Shown piece by piece: positions 1 to 12,400 of a DNA stretch of 64,000 nucleotides. The first letter of the stretch is position 1. Every line of letters starts with the position of its first letter. Source of the DNA: Panorpa germanica (Eukaryota > Arthropoda > Insecta > Mecoptera > Panorpidae); contig OY783211.1 of NCBI GenBank assembly GCA_963678705.1, forward strand, positions 11,794,603-11,858,602, in the 5' to 3' direction. The notes below the pieces were generated by a model. That model was not told the origin of the DNA and did no database searches. It saw only the letters and a program-made list of their open reading frames with translations. The translations under genes and the position numbers were made by a program.

Positions 1-2179
1 TAATTTCTGTTTAAATATCAATATTTTTCAAAACTACTAAAAATCATTTTAACTGCTTCTTAAATGTTGTAATATTTTTAAAAACTAATAAAATAATTAA
101 AAATATGTTATCTGACGTTTAAAAAGCAGCTTCCTAATTCACAGCGCGACATTTTTTTGTAGGCCTTCTTTTTATTAAAGGAATGTTATAAAAAGTAACC
201 AATGAACCAAAATTTTACAATTATTTAAACATTTTGTGGTATTTTAAGATTTTAAATGTTCACTCGTCATAAAATATTTATGTTTTCAAATATAATATTT
301 ATTATCATTTGGAGTGAGTTGAGGTGTTGCCAACCTTTTTTTAGAAGGGTTTATTAGATAAATATTATTGATCTGTGATTTGTTGTTGGAATGGAATGCA
401 AATGCACATCGGCTAGGGCTTTTACAATTTCCACAGCTAGTTATTGTAAGTACTGGTCCTTTATGTTGTTTTTTCGTAAATTATTTTCTTAGTTGTTGAT
501 TATTAAAAAAAACTTGAGGAACAACAAATCCTCCACTCCCGCATGGCCTCACTGGTGCTCGTTATAAAGCATGAGCATCGGCTAGAGCATTTACACTTTA
601 TATTTATGTCCAACTACAGTAGGCGTGTTTCTACAGGTGGACAATCTGGTGTATTTAATTTATTGATAGTTATTGTCATTATTGTGTATGTTGGTCAAAG
701 AAAAAAATCTTAGGAATAAATTCTAGTTTTTCAATGGACTAATTTTGCTGACGTAATAGGACGGGTAAGGACTGCAAGGTCAGGGATTTACTGGTGACTG
801 GTAATAATTATTGAGTCACGAGACCGAGACATTAAAATCTTTCAATCGTAACATTTACGTAGTAGATGCGTTTAGAGGTAAACATTACGTAAATTTGGTT
901 ACTTATAAAAATGATTCTATATCTCTGATTTTTATTTAATTATTTTAATAACTACATCTATCTCAGTCTATCCAATCACAATATATCCTTGACGATTATC
1001 GCCGTCTCTGTCACTCCACTCGTAATAACGTCTGACGTTTATATCTTTTTTGGTTCCCTTGCCACACAATTCGGTAAAGTAATATCTGTCAACAGGTATA
1101 TTTTAAAATATTTTTTTAAAATATTAAAGGAGTCGTTTGTAAAGATATGTACTTTATGAAATATGGATAATTTAATAAATGTTTAAAAAGACAAAAACAA
1201 AATGAAAATTATATACAAAAATGTATTTTAAAATGTCAAAAGAAATCAGCGGGTGATTTAGTTACACCAGGGCGTTGTCGTTGACGTAACCCGTTGGACT
1301 TTCGTGAACGTAATATTGTTGTTTATTTTATTACCTCGTGTAATGAACCTACAGCGTTGTTTAGTAAATGCTGCATTTTATACCATTTAAAGTGCAACTT
1401 TTACTGGATTTACAAGAGCAGTTTTCTACGCCGGAAAAGCTGTCGTTTAACTAGTCGTAACATTTCAAAACTAGTCGTTTTTGTACATTATTTGGAGAAG
1501 GTTTTTAAGAAAATAGTAAAAAAATTACTTGCTAACACTTAATTATACAAATAAATAAATTTATATTAACACTTACTATAACTAACAATTATTAATTATG
1601 TACACAAATTGTCTAAGCGATTTACGACCGGCGTACAAAATTTCCCGTGAAAATACAGTATTACGCACAGTGTGAAGGTCGCGATTTGTACAATTTCTTA
1701 AGTCATGAATACAATTCCGATATCTACACTTTTATAAAAATAATTTTAAGACGATATTTTATAATAATAATAGAAGTGAAATAAATTACGCAGCCTTGTA
1801 GAAATAAATAGTGAGGGAACAGTGGACGAAAGCATTGCTGCCAGGGTTCGATATCCAGACCAACGGAGCTCTTACTTAGCTTCTACTCAAAATCTATTGA
1901 ATCTAGTCATAATTGAACAGAGTTTTTGGGGGTCTACATTAAGACGAGGCTTGGGCGCACCGCCCCCTCTTCCTCGGTACACTTCTCACTTTACTATCAC
2001 TATAAACCTCTTTCTTTTTAAATTATAAATAATCCTACTTCCATAATTTCAATAACTCGTCTAAGATTCTAATAATAATAACTTGTCACTATTTTCTTTT
2101 TGGATTACCCCGTTTGAACATAAATATCTTTTTGCTTTTAAATTTCTAGAGAATTCCTTGCAAACAGCGTGCTACTCAG
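1..2179. other. AT-rich intergenic DNA, no gene recognised
   Basis: I see no gene here. The stretch is AT-rich with scattered short open frames of fewer than 85 codons and biased composition. Two near-identical words around CATCGGCTAGRGC occur near 396-416 and 574-594, which suggests an old local duplication. A segment at about 1815-2000 is less AT-rich and contains GGGTTCGATATCC at 1845-1857, which loosely resembles a pol III B box, but no convincing A box or tRNA fold precedes it. Confidence 0.5.
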
Positions 2180-2182
2180 TAA

Positions 2183-2855
2183 GGCCTGTCTCAGTATGGG
2201 ACCGTATTTAAGCGACGGCGTATTCGGACGTAAATCGGCGGTTTGAATGAGCTACAAAGCAAACCGCCCTATGTGTGTCACAGATGTCTGTAGTCGTGTA
2301 TTAGGGGGTGTATTGGAGTTCTTTAACACTTATATAATTTATCATGAGAGCAAACTTTAACTTTAATTTTTATCGATACACTACTGGTATTAAAGGGACT
2401 TTAGCATTTATTATATATCTGAGTTCTGGTGGGCGTGAATTTAAATTTAGTTCTATCCTATTGGTATGGGCATCCGTGCCCATGATTCACTGAAGTACAA
2501 ACATAAATTGCATGCAGAACATACCCATGTCGCCGATAGATTTCATTTGACCGCGTATTGCAGCGTAACAAAAGGCGATCTTAGGTATCCCCCTCCAGTC
2601 TGATGCGGCTTTTTGCATTTACAAAGGTTCATATAGGGTATCGTTGTAGTAGTGGTAACGCTTGGATAATATTCGCCTTTATACGCTACTAATGTGCGAG
2701 GTAGTGCCGCCCGTATTCGGACTGCTTTGTAGCGTGCAGTCTGAGAGCTCCAGAGCGATCTCATTACATTTACATGGTTCGGATAGGTAAAGCGTAGTAG
2801 CCCGTATACGTCCGGCAGAAATTCGCTTAAATACGGTCCCATACTGAGACAGGCC
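2183..2855. mobile_element. Harbinger-like MITE, copy 1 (673 bp)
   Basis: The segment is bounded by a perfect 33-bp terminal inverted repeat beginning GGCCTGTCTCAGTATGG on both ends, and is flanked by TAA on each side (2180-2182 and 2856-2858). A 3-bp TWA target duplication with GG-starting ends is typical of PIF/Harbinger elements, so that assignment is inferred from the ends alone. There is no transposase. Inside are a 9-bp-arm hairpin (GGCGGTTTG at 2237-2245, CAAACCGCC at 2260-2268) and sub-repeats built on CATTTACA followed by GGTTC. A second copy lies at 13476-14125. An open frame of about 99 codons on the minus strand starts inside the terminal repeat and is probably not a gene. Confidence 0.85.
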
Positions 2856-3304
2856 TAAGAGTGCAAGACTGATGACCCTGCGTTGACGATTCTTCTCCTG
2901 CTGTGCCTCACAGCATGGAGGATCAACAAATTAACCCGTGCTAACTGCATCTTCTAATTCCGCGGCAGCCAGGAGTGGACGGACGGAGACATTTGAAGTC
3001 AATTTAAACATAAAGTTATTCATAAATTATTTGACAAATATAGTTATTCAGTAATGTAATGCTTGGTAATTTTGTTAATGCAAAAACCTTAATTATACAA
3101 TTTAAATTCTTTAAGGAAGTAATATTGTATCCATTTTTAAGAAATAAAAAGGAGAGAGAACGTAAGAAGAAAGAATATTTAGTTTGGAAAAGGTGAAAGA
3201 ATTATTGTTTTCAATTCACTCAGGTCTTTGTTGGTTTCCACCCACCAGTAAAACTACTTTTCTACAAAATTAAATCAATTTTAAATTTGGTGTAAAGTTT
3301 TTAA

Positions 3305-3342
3305 AGCTGGTCAAATTTAAATTTTAATTGTTTTGACCAGCT
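3305..3342. repeat. 11-bp-arm inverted repeat
   Basis: AGCTGGTCAAA (3305-3315) is matched by its exact reverse complement at 3332-3342, with a 16-nt AT-rich loop. It could form a small hairpin. No function can be assigned. Confidence 0.6.
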
Positions 3343-3479
3343 GGGTCAAAATCAAGATAATAATACGTAAACATACATGAGGCTTACAAAGTAGAAACAA
3401 GTATAGCTTTAAATTTTTTCCATCGAAAAATATCAGATGCTCAGTTGTTGTTTAACAGTCTTAGTGCTAGTCGATGTTA

Positions 3480-3990
3480 GTATTTCTGTAAAGATGGAGA
3501 AATTTGAAGATCGAGCTGGAAGTTGCGGAGCTGTATTTAATTATGATCGTACCTTTGATTGAAGATGAACATTCGAAGCAACCAAAAACTGAACAACTGA
3601 ACCGATAACATTGAAAAGTTCACCCAATCGTGCTAGACAACTGACGAATTACTGTTAGAGAGAGAGAGGCTTTGGGCATCTCAAGAAAATATGTTTGCTG
3701 TTTGTTGACTGAAGATTTGTGCATGACAAAGCTAACGGTACCGTTTTTAAAAGATCTTAAAACGAACCTAAATGAACATTTCCGAAGATGGCAAAAATTC
3801 AACTTTTCACTGTTTCTTATGCCCAAAGTTTTACTGGGAGGACACAGATTCATCAGAAGTGCAAGAATAAGATGTCAAGAATAAGATTAAGGAGATGGAA
3901 GCATCACACGTAAATGTGTATACCATTACAAGGAGACTATATTGAGTAATAAAACTGAATTGGACAAAAAGAACATTTCTTATCTCTGTG
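3480..3990 (+). pseudogene. possible mariner-like transposase relic
   Basis: From 3672 the + strand reads LGISRKYVCCLLTEDLCMTK, which resembles the helix-turn-helix segment of mariner transposases (a GIS...ILTEDLGM.K pattern in that family). A plausible preceding segment around 3625-3660 (reading roughly NRARQLTNYC) is interrupted by a stop. The frame runs to 3884 but loses resemblance after about 3760, as if an internal deletion had joined unrelated parts. No catalytic Asp motifs or terminal repeats were found. It is therefore at best a short, degraded fragment, and the match rests on about 25 residues. Confidence 0.35.
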
Positions 3991-4326
3991 TTAAGTCTAT
4001 TCCAATTTTTTATATTGAAATAGATTTATTCACTAACTGGCAATGATGACTCACTGAATGATAAACCAATATAAATCTCACTGAATGATAAAATAATAAG
4101 TAAAAATAAAAAAAAATTATAAATATACAAAATTGCACAACAGAAGTGATAGTGGTTAAAATCGTTGTAATATAACATCCAAAAGTAAAAAAAGAAAAGT
4201 TAAAAAAATATTTGTAATTAAATTCAATATAATATGCCATATATCGTTACAATGGTAAAATACAAATAAATAATTTCAATATTTCTGGCCTGTTTCATAC
4301 AACACAATATAAAATCCACTGACACA

Positions 4327-4332
4327 TTTATT
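4327..4332 (-). promoter_or_regulatory. polyadenylation signal AATAAA of SKP1-like gene
   Basis: AATAAA on the minus strand lies 24 nt past the stop codon of the SKP1-like frame. That is a normal place for a polyA signal of a compact gene with a short 3' UTR. AATAAA is common in AT-rich DNA, so the support comes from position only. Confidence 0.45.
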
Positions 4333-4355
4333 TGTTTGAACTATTTGAAGAAGTC

Positions 4356-5074
4356 TTATATAGTCGTTTCGGCCACCGTCCGTTGTAAGTTTTTTTTTTT
4401 CTCAACTTTCTTAACTTTCTTAACTTTTTTTCCAGGAGTTAATGTTTTTACTAAAAATTGTACTCGTGACATGCACAATATCTCAGCTGCTTTCGTTAGT
4501 TCAACAAGAGTTTCGGGCTCCATTTTAAAGAAGTCCACATCCCAACTTGTTATGTAATCTATGCCCATTGGATCGTGAACGTATTCGTAATACTGGATTA
4601 GTTCGTCGCTATGGTGCTTTGACCATCTAACTAACTAGAAAAGTCAAAAGAAAATAATTATTGAATGAATATGGGGCAACAACATGCGACATTCAACATT
4701 TGTACAACACGTCCAAACCGAAGTAACAATATCACAAAATTTAGTTCTGCAAAGGTACTAAAACTTTTTCTACAAATATATATATTCAAATTTTTGACCG
4801 TAAAAAAAATTGGTTTTCTTTGGAACGTTTTTAAAAGCAAGGTGATACTTATTTAAGTTTGTCTTTCAAGAACAGTAAATACCTTCAACAAAATAGGGGA
4901 ACTGATTTCAAGTAACGGAATGGGTTTTATTTTTCTGTCTTCAAGCCTCATGTTGTGAATATAGACTCGGAGGGGGGCAGAAAATTTCAGAATATTTGGG
5001 GACACTGAATGTATCACACCATCACTACATTTTATCTTTATTTTTTTTGATACCCTCCATAATAAGTTGACCAT
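4356..5074 (-). CDS. SKP1-like protein, two exons, divergent C-terminus
   Basis: Two minus-strand exons, 5074-4883 (64 codons) and 4634-4356 (92 codons plus stop), join in phase 0 across a GT-AG intron to give 156 aa, close to the usual length of about 160 for SKP1. Exon 1 reads MVNLLWRVSKK and then IKIKCSDGVIHSV, matching the SKP1 POZ start (IKLQSSDGEIFDV); later PIPLLEISSPILLK matches EPVPLPNVNAAILKK. Exon 2 continues with LVRWSKHH (SKP1 VIQWATYH), then ITSWDVDFFKMEPETLVEL (SSWDADFLKVDQGTLFEL). SKP1 is the adaptor linking CUL1 to F-box proteins in SCF ubiquitin ligases. After residue about 130 the usual F-box-binding helices and the C-terminal WCEEK-type end are missing, replaced by a Lys-rich tail encoded by a repeated 9-mer GTTAAGAAA. 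It may be a divergent paralogue (insects have several Skp genes) or a decaying one. The start is the first ATG in frame; codons 2-11 have no counterpart in SKP1. Confidence 0.72.
4635..4882 (-). other. intron of SKP1-like gene (248 nt)
   Basis: The donor reads AAG|GTATTT and the acceptor is a pyrimidine-rich run ending TTTTCTAG|TTAG. Removing this segment joins the exons in phase 0 exactly where the SKP1 alignment continues (ILLK to LVRW). The presence of an intron argues against a processed pseudogene. Confidence 0.65.
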
Positions 5075-5865
5075 CTTCAACAAAATATATCAGTTATATT
5101 AGTTAAATATCTTAGGCGGGTAGACTTCTATCATTTCATATAGAACAAATACACTTTATATTCATATAAGTTGTATGAAGGTGTTTTATATGAGATGATA
5201 CCAAATCGACCCGTCTTTATTGGAAAATTCTATATAAAGTGGTTAACAAATATATATTCTTTACCTTAATTTTAGATTACTAAGCGTAGATTTTAACGCT
5301 GAATTATGTGATGTTAGCGAAGTTTGAAATATATAAAACTTTATGAAAGTATTAAAATTACAGCAAATTATAAAATTGTTATGTTTGGGGTTTGTTTAAA
5401 AATTCATCACACTACGTACAAACATATAATTAAAAACGACTACACAGCTACTGAACCAAATACATAACTAAGGTCAATCGAAACGATAAAGATGAACCAG
5501 TTTCTCACAAACAACTATGCAACTATACAATAAATATTTACAAACAAAGAATCCGATTTCTTTAAAATTAACAAGCTATTGTTTATCAATTTATTCATTA
5601 TTTTCTTTCATAATGTTACATTGTTAACAATGCGCACTGGTTCATTAGAAATGAAAATCTGCATCGAGATTTAAAGTTGTTCAGCGTATACGGAGAAGTC
5701 ATGAGGACAATTAGCAAGCATTTTTTGAGCTTAAAGAACCACCAGAATCAAGGAATTCAGTAGCTACTCTATAGCAGAGGAGACACCAAACCACATAAGA
5801 AACAAGTGTTTACTAATCTTTTAGCTAGCTAGTGGACTGATACTCAATAAAATTATCTAGAACGA

Positions 5866-6300
5866 ACTGGTTGCAAACCTTAGCCCCGAATCCACCCGAA
5901 CCGAATGAGAATGCAACTGTGTTGTTAGTGAGAGAACGAACGTGTATACGAGTGAAAGAAAACACAAGGCACGAAACTAAACTGGTAGTCGACCCGTATA
6001 TCGTGACTCTATAGAATTTTTAACAATAGTAAAACCGGAGAATCTATTGTGTTATGTATTTAAATACTTTTCAATAGTATTCGTAAACATCTCTGTTGAT
6101 GATATCATCATCAAAAGCATGGAACCAACCATGTCCTGCGACCGAGAAATTGTCTCGCGGCAAACGTACTCAAAACCAGTTTGAAATCAGTTTAGTTACG
6201 TTCGTGCCGTGTATTTTATCTCACTCGTATACACGTTCGTTCTCTCGCTAACAGCACAGTTCCATTCTCATTCGGTTCGGGGCTAAGGTTTGCAGCCAGT
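5866..6300. repeat. foldback (long inverted repeat) element, 435 bp
   Basis: The left arm, about 5866-5985, starts ACTGGTTGCAAACCTTAGCC. The right arm, about 6185-6300, is its diverged reverse complement (ACTGGCTGCAAACCTTAGCC when read on the minus strand). Both arms contain CCGAATGAGAATG, then GAGAACGAACGTGTATACGA. The left arm carries an extra TCCACCCGAA block next to an identical CCGAA. The loop of about 200 bp is AT-rich and contains the palindrome GATGATATCATC. No clear target duplication is visible, so it may be a foldback or MITE-type element of unknown class. Confidence 0.75.
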
Positions 6301-7039
6301 CGCCTCGTGTGCGCAGTCCCTTAGTTGTATATTCTAAAAATAATAATACAAAAAAAAACCAATGTTACATTGAGAATCTGTTGTACATACTTTTTTCTTT
6401 GTGGATTTCAAAGACATATTGCAAATTCACTTATACATCACATATATAATTTATATAAACGAATAATATTGAAACTTCCTTTACCGAACTTCTTTTATCC
6501 GAATATTTTCATATCCGGACGAGAAATAGAAAAGAAGCATTACACATTTGTTTTTCTTTATTAAATTGATTTACCGTCAGCTTATTTTTGATACTAAGTA
6601 CTATCATCGACGACCTCCTACTATGTTGGCATAATCTCTTTCAATTAGAATAAGACATTACGATTTAAACACATATATTTCAGAGTAAAATCATTTAATC
6701 ACGAATTAGTTGGAGTCGCACTATAAAAAATTAGTTAAGCCTTGCCATAAACAATTCTGCTTTTTTATAACTCTCTAAGTTGATTCAATTTGCGTTTTCT
6801 TTAAGGAATTTCGATCTAGTGCCAAGTTTCACTTCAGTTAAGGGATCTAGATAAGAATAAACATATTTTATGAAAATGTTAAGATTGGCATGGCAAATTT
6901 CATAGCAATTATATGTCTTCTATTTATAGGTTTTTAATAAACATATTTTAAAAATGAATGACGCAAATTTGAGGTTGATTACAAAAAAATGAAATATAAT
7001 CGTGTTGTCGGTTTCTTATAAAAAGATTAAGTCGTGCAA

Positions 7040-7079
7040 AATGCACCACACGGTGCATCCATGCAGTGTGTGGTGCATT
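7040..7079. repeat. 12-bp-arm perfect inverted repeat, GC-rich
   Basis: AATGCACCACAC at 7040-7051 pairs exactly with GTGTGGTGCATT at 7068-7079 around a 16-nt loop. The loop itself holds another GGTGCAT, and two further GGTGCAT or GATGCA words follow at 7080-7092. The cluster of TGCA-containing words stands out from the AT-rich surroundings. Confidence 0.75.
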
Positions 7080-9273
7080 GGTGCATTGATGCAGTCAACA
7101 TTCAATTATACTTCAACAATGTAATCAAGTGTTCAGTTTATTGTACTTAGAGAAATATTTAATTAAACAATTTTAATAATCTGAATCGTTGGTCCATACA
7201 TTGTTAAATTATTTCATCCATTATTTTCAAATTTATTTCAATATTTTAAAATAGTTTTTACACTGTAAAATTTACTTAACATTTTTAATGTAAATATGTA
7301 ACTATAATCCTGTATAAATAACTAGTTACTTAGACTCTCTTTGGATCCACTCTTCCATAATATATATTAAACTATCAAAATTGTATTAACGCCTGAAATA
7401 CATGCAACACTTCTTACTAAATATTTCTATTAAAATATTATGTTATAAAAACATTTTATTTATATCAATTTTAAATGATCCTTCTTACTATGCAGGTAGT
7501 TTTTATAATATATATTTATTACATAGCTGCCTAATGATTATTTAATATAATTAATGAAAGAAAATAACAAACAAACCAAAAAAATATAGCGCTGTTGAAA
7601 GAATGGAACACGATACTAACGCCGCAACGGTATCAGCCGTTGTGTTGTTGTTTCGCGTTAGGATAAGTATGTTTACAAACCAATACTTTCATCAAACCGC
7701 TCCCACTTAGGATAATACCACAATATTGCTAACGTTGTCTGAAGACAGTCGTGTTTTCAGAATGCGTCCGCCATAAAACAATATAAATGAATGGATTTTT
7801 ATTATCAAAACCTATTATTTATCTTTAACTGTCCCAATTAAGTAAGTATTGCTATAACTATGAGTACAGCAGCCGGTCCTACGTATATCGAAGGAAGAGT
7901 GTCTTTGGATTACTTAATTCTAATTTTATTTTCTACAAAAAATTAACATTGTAAAATTCATATTGTACATTCATTTATATGCAAATGAATATATTTTTTT
8001 AAATAAAATTATGAATGAATTTATTCAAAATATGAAACAAAAATATTTTTAATTGAAATATTTTTTTTTCGATCCACCGCTTGACCAGCTGCTTTGCAAG
8101 AAGATTCAATGGGCAAGATTATAGATAGCGTCTTAATTATTATTTCGTTAATTGCTGGCAAGGTCACTGCTTGGAGATTTGCAACGGCAAAACAGTTTTA
8201 CTACATATAGACGATAATATGGCAAACATATGATATGGTGTGCTACCTTTAAGGTATTCCTAGGAAATTACATTGATTTTTAGTTGACGCTTCCCAGGAA
8301 AAATGCAAGAAACTGACTGTGCTGCTAATTAAATAAATATATGTACATACTATAAAGGTCATTTACTTGTTTCAAAATTAACAAATCGTGTGAACTTACT
8401 AACAACAAGATATGTTCTTCCTCATGTCTAAATATCGTTAAGTTATGAATGTTATCACATATGAATGTTGGATGTCGCATGTTGGAGTCACACTAGTGTG
8501 TACCACGCATTACATTAAAGCACAACGGTTGATTTATGTATTTTTAATCTTTGTCGATACGAAAAGATATACGAAACAGATAAACAATAAATAAAGTTCG
8601 ATATTAAACCAATATTTGTTATGTAAATCGAACACTCATTTAAATATTAATATTTATTTCGGTACGAAAGGTTCTAATTACAAGTAAATTCGACTCGCGG
8701 TCCAGTAATTAATAACATGAGAGAATGGGAGTGGAAATGAGAGATGGTAAGTGCTAGTATGAGTATCCAATAAATGCTTCGAGGTATACATACCAAAAAA
8801 TGATAGAAATACAGTCAAAAACACGCCCCCTACACTCGTAATGCAAACACTTCTGTATTTTACTTACGGGAGTTTCAAAAAAGAATAATTAGTATTATGT
8901 TGTTTTGTTTTTGTAATTACAACCTAAAAAAATTAAATTGAACTATCCTTAGAGACTGCGAGTTTGAAAGATACTAAAACACAACTGTCTTAAGAGTTTA
9001 TATACAGTTATTAGACGCAAAAATAGCGATTTTTAAGAATTTTTCCTGAGAAGACTTTTAAATGTATCAATGTAAAAATTTATACACGTATTATGGTATC
9101 TTTTAACTGTATTTTAACATTTTTATATTTGCAAAAAATATAATTTTTAAGCTACTATTGCTAATTTCCAGGAGCTCCTCTTAAAAAAGGCATCTTGCGG
9201 TGACCATGATATCTCTGGACTGAATCATCTAAAATGAAAAAACCATGCCGATTTCGTTAAACTAATGTATAAT

Positions 9274-9426
9274 CTAGTAATTAATCGAAGGAATAAGCAA
9301 AATAATTTTTATTGACAAAATGGTGCCATGTCAAAAAAAAAAACGATTTTTGACCAAAATTTTGGACTTAAACTGTTTAAAAAAAAAAAAATTTGTCAGT
9401 GAAAAAAAACCTTCGATTAATTACTA
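9274..9426. repeat. 17-bp-arm perfect inverted repeat
   Basis: TAGTAATTAATCGAAGG at 9274-9290 is matched by its exact reverse complement CCTTCGATTAATTACTA at 9410-9426. The roughly 120-nt loop contains several A-runs. It may be the arms of a small foldback unit or part of a larger dispersed repeat. Confidence 0.75.
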
Positions 9427-12400
9427 AAAAATATACTTAAGAAGCTTGTGTTAAAATTTAAAACTGATTGCTTCAGCCGTTTCTGGGACATCTTGGTCAC
9501 CGATTTTAAAAGTACAGTTTTCGGAAAAACGTATTTAAAATTTCAATAGCATTCGTATGAATCGAAACAATTCGTATTAGAATCGTGTAAGACTATTTAG
9601 GAATTGGAACGAATCGTTTGTAAGGTTGTTACTTAAAGCTATACTATAATAAGTTAAAGTAAATACAGTTGGAAATACTTATATCAGTTGAAAAGTTCAA
9701 TCAGTATTGATCGTTATTAAAGTGATAAATCCTGGGAATAGTATGAAGGCAAGCCCACCCATACAGGGAGTAATTAATCTCCATATATAAATATTAATAT
9801 CACAAAACCTTCAACAGAAAAAGATGATTTAATCTCAAAGTAAATTGTGTTTATGTAGTAGCAGGCAAAGTTCATTAGTTGCAATATTTAAATTACGTCG
9901 ATCCGGTTGCATCATTTGTCATTTGATATTCAATAATTAATGTATCGATATATTTGTTCTGGCTTTATTATGCATATCATTACAATGTAATTTGAACGCT
10001 CAATGTATGCCGTTCGTTATTGATGGATGCACTAGTAGATGAAAAATTGGTTTGTTTATTTTAAATTTGTATTCTTCTTTAAAGAACGAATACTCGTACA
10101 AATGTAGAAGCGGGATCAAAAAAAGTGGGGTAGATGCAACTAGATGCACTAGAAGAAAACTAAAAAGAAATGGAATTTAGAATTGAAGCAAAATTTTATT
10201 CCAACATAACAACAAAAACATTAAATAATAATAAAAGATAGAATGGAATTGAAATTTTTCACCGGGTATGATGACATCTTCGAGCTCCTCTGCCCATACT
10301 TACTAAAGTATACTTCGAAGGAATAAAGTGAACGAATTGGTCGTTTTATTAATAAACATAATTTAGCTTTCTAGTTTCTATCATATCGGAATATTTCGAT
10401 CACAATTTCCATAAGTTGAACTGTGGCATAAGGGGTTTAGCACAATACATTTGTAGGCGCCTTAATAAACCAAAAAAGGAAGTAATATATATTTAAACTG
10501 CCCCTATTACATATTTCCATCCTCTGATTTAAATTTCAGCCACCCCTATTCTTAAAATTGTTCAATTTAGCTTGACACACAATTGAAAACAATGGAAACA
10601 CAGTAGAGTAAACTAGAACAACCCCCAACCTCTGATTTCTGCCCTAATTTTAAAATCTCAACAAGTCGATCCGGCAGTACGCTCAATAGGCATTACAACG
10701 CTAGACAATTGAAATGCGACTTTTAAACAATCGCTCAGCGTACATGTGCTCCCAATTGAATTGCGAGTGTAGAATTAAATGATTTTGAATAATGCGCATG
10801 TGCAGGACCGCTGCGTCTGTGTGTTGTCATAAATTACATAAGGAACACGTGTGTTAAATATTTTGTAAGGTTAATAGACTTGTTGAATCTTGTATAGTGA
10901 TACCGAAAAGAAAGAAAACTTCACTTTTTTTTATTCAAGATTACTTACCTTGTTGACGAATTTGTTTCCAACGGATTTTTGACTTATTTTTCAAGACTCT
11001 CTTTATCAATTGTATTTTATAACTCGTAAATGCTTCTAGAGCTACTTTTGAATATAAGGTTTCCATTGGTTAACTTGCTTAGAGTATGTAATACTGAATC
11101 AGAATAAATATGGCACTAATACGAGTATATTACAATTTTTTATAGTGCTGCATGATTTAATCCGCTATTAGAAAAATGCTTATCTTGCCGTAATTTTTGA
11201 AAGTATGCTTGAAGAAATTGTACGAGGTTGAATCAAAATTTGAGTCTATTAAAGAGTCACATTCCATCTTATGTAGATACTTTTTTTTCTTATTATGTTT
11301 CAAAACGATTTCAACTGCTAGGTCATATGTCCTTTTTATAAATTTTTGGTAAGATACGTCTAAATGAGAAACTATCGCGGTTCTGCAATCTTGACCAGAT
11401 AATTATTGTATTTTAACATTTGAAAATTGATTGAGATTCCTGACATCACTCTATTCTATTTAGTCGTGTTTACAAAATTCATAATATCACAGCATTATGT
11501 GTTGTTCCTGACAGTTAAAATAATATTTAACATATTCTTAGTATAAGTCTGGCATCTCTTTTGCACTCGTTGTTACATACGTTGATTCAAAAGAGATGGA
11601 AATAGATTAGAAAGGTAAAGAGTAGATACAGCAAGATGTCAGAAATCGGGATAACTCTTTATTGATTAATGATTAAAAAAATGACAATATGAAATTAATT
11701 GGTAATATCTTTTATATATAATGTGACTATTTGTAAACTTTTGTAATAAACAGAATAAAGTCATGTTGTAAAATCTCAGATCATGTAACGTTTTCCTAGT
11801 AAGATAGACTGTTATCTCTGCCAATCTGTTTATCATTTTTGAAACAAGATCCTGTTTCTGATAGCACCTCGAACATAGTACTGTGCGACCAGCTTCTTGC
11901 ATCTTAAATTTCTACCTTTTGGCTATGTACTTACAAAATATAGATTTCTGAATGACTGGAGGCTTTTAAAGTAGTATTATATCATAAAATAAGGCGTGTT
12001 ACTATTAATATATATATCTCTTCTTAAAGATAACAATAAAACTAAGTAGCTACAAGCTAAATATAACTAAGAAAAGTATTGTACTGTGAGAAATAAAATA
12101 TATTGTTTATTGTTTAGTAAATTGAAATGAAATTTGTGATTATTGCTCTAACAATTGTGTTATAAACGTTGCTGTAATAAATATTGTAGATTAGCGTCGG
12201 TGTTGTAAAATCAGCCGAATTTTATAATCGGATAATATTCGTATTACGAGGCACTTTAGGCGTTGTTTCTGCTTCCGAAAAGTCACGACCTCTTGTTATC
12301 AGGCGCGGCGGATCGAATTCGTGCTCACTAAAACGCGGGACTTGCGGCAATTACGCAAAAATGAACACTGTAATGTTGAATATTACTGCAGTAATACAGC

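Noticed and set aside
1845-1857. B-box-like GGGTTCGATATCC
   Set aside because: No matching A box or cloverleaf could be drawn; not a tRNA or a supported SINE.
2543-2842. 99-codon minus-strand frame in MITE copy 1, with an 86-codon relative at 13852-14112
   Set aside because: Both start inside the terminal inverted repeat, have no recognisable domain and differ in length by small deletions; similarity follows from the repeat itself.
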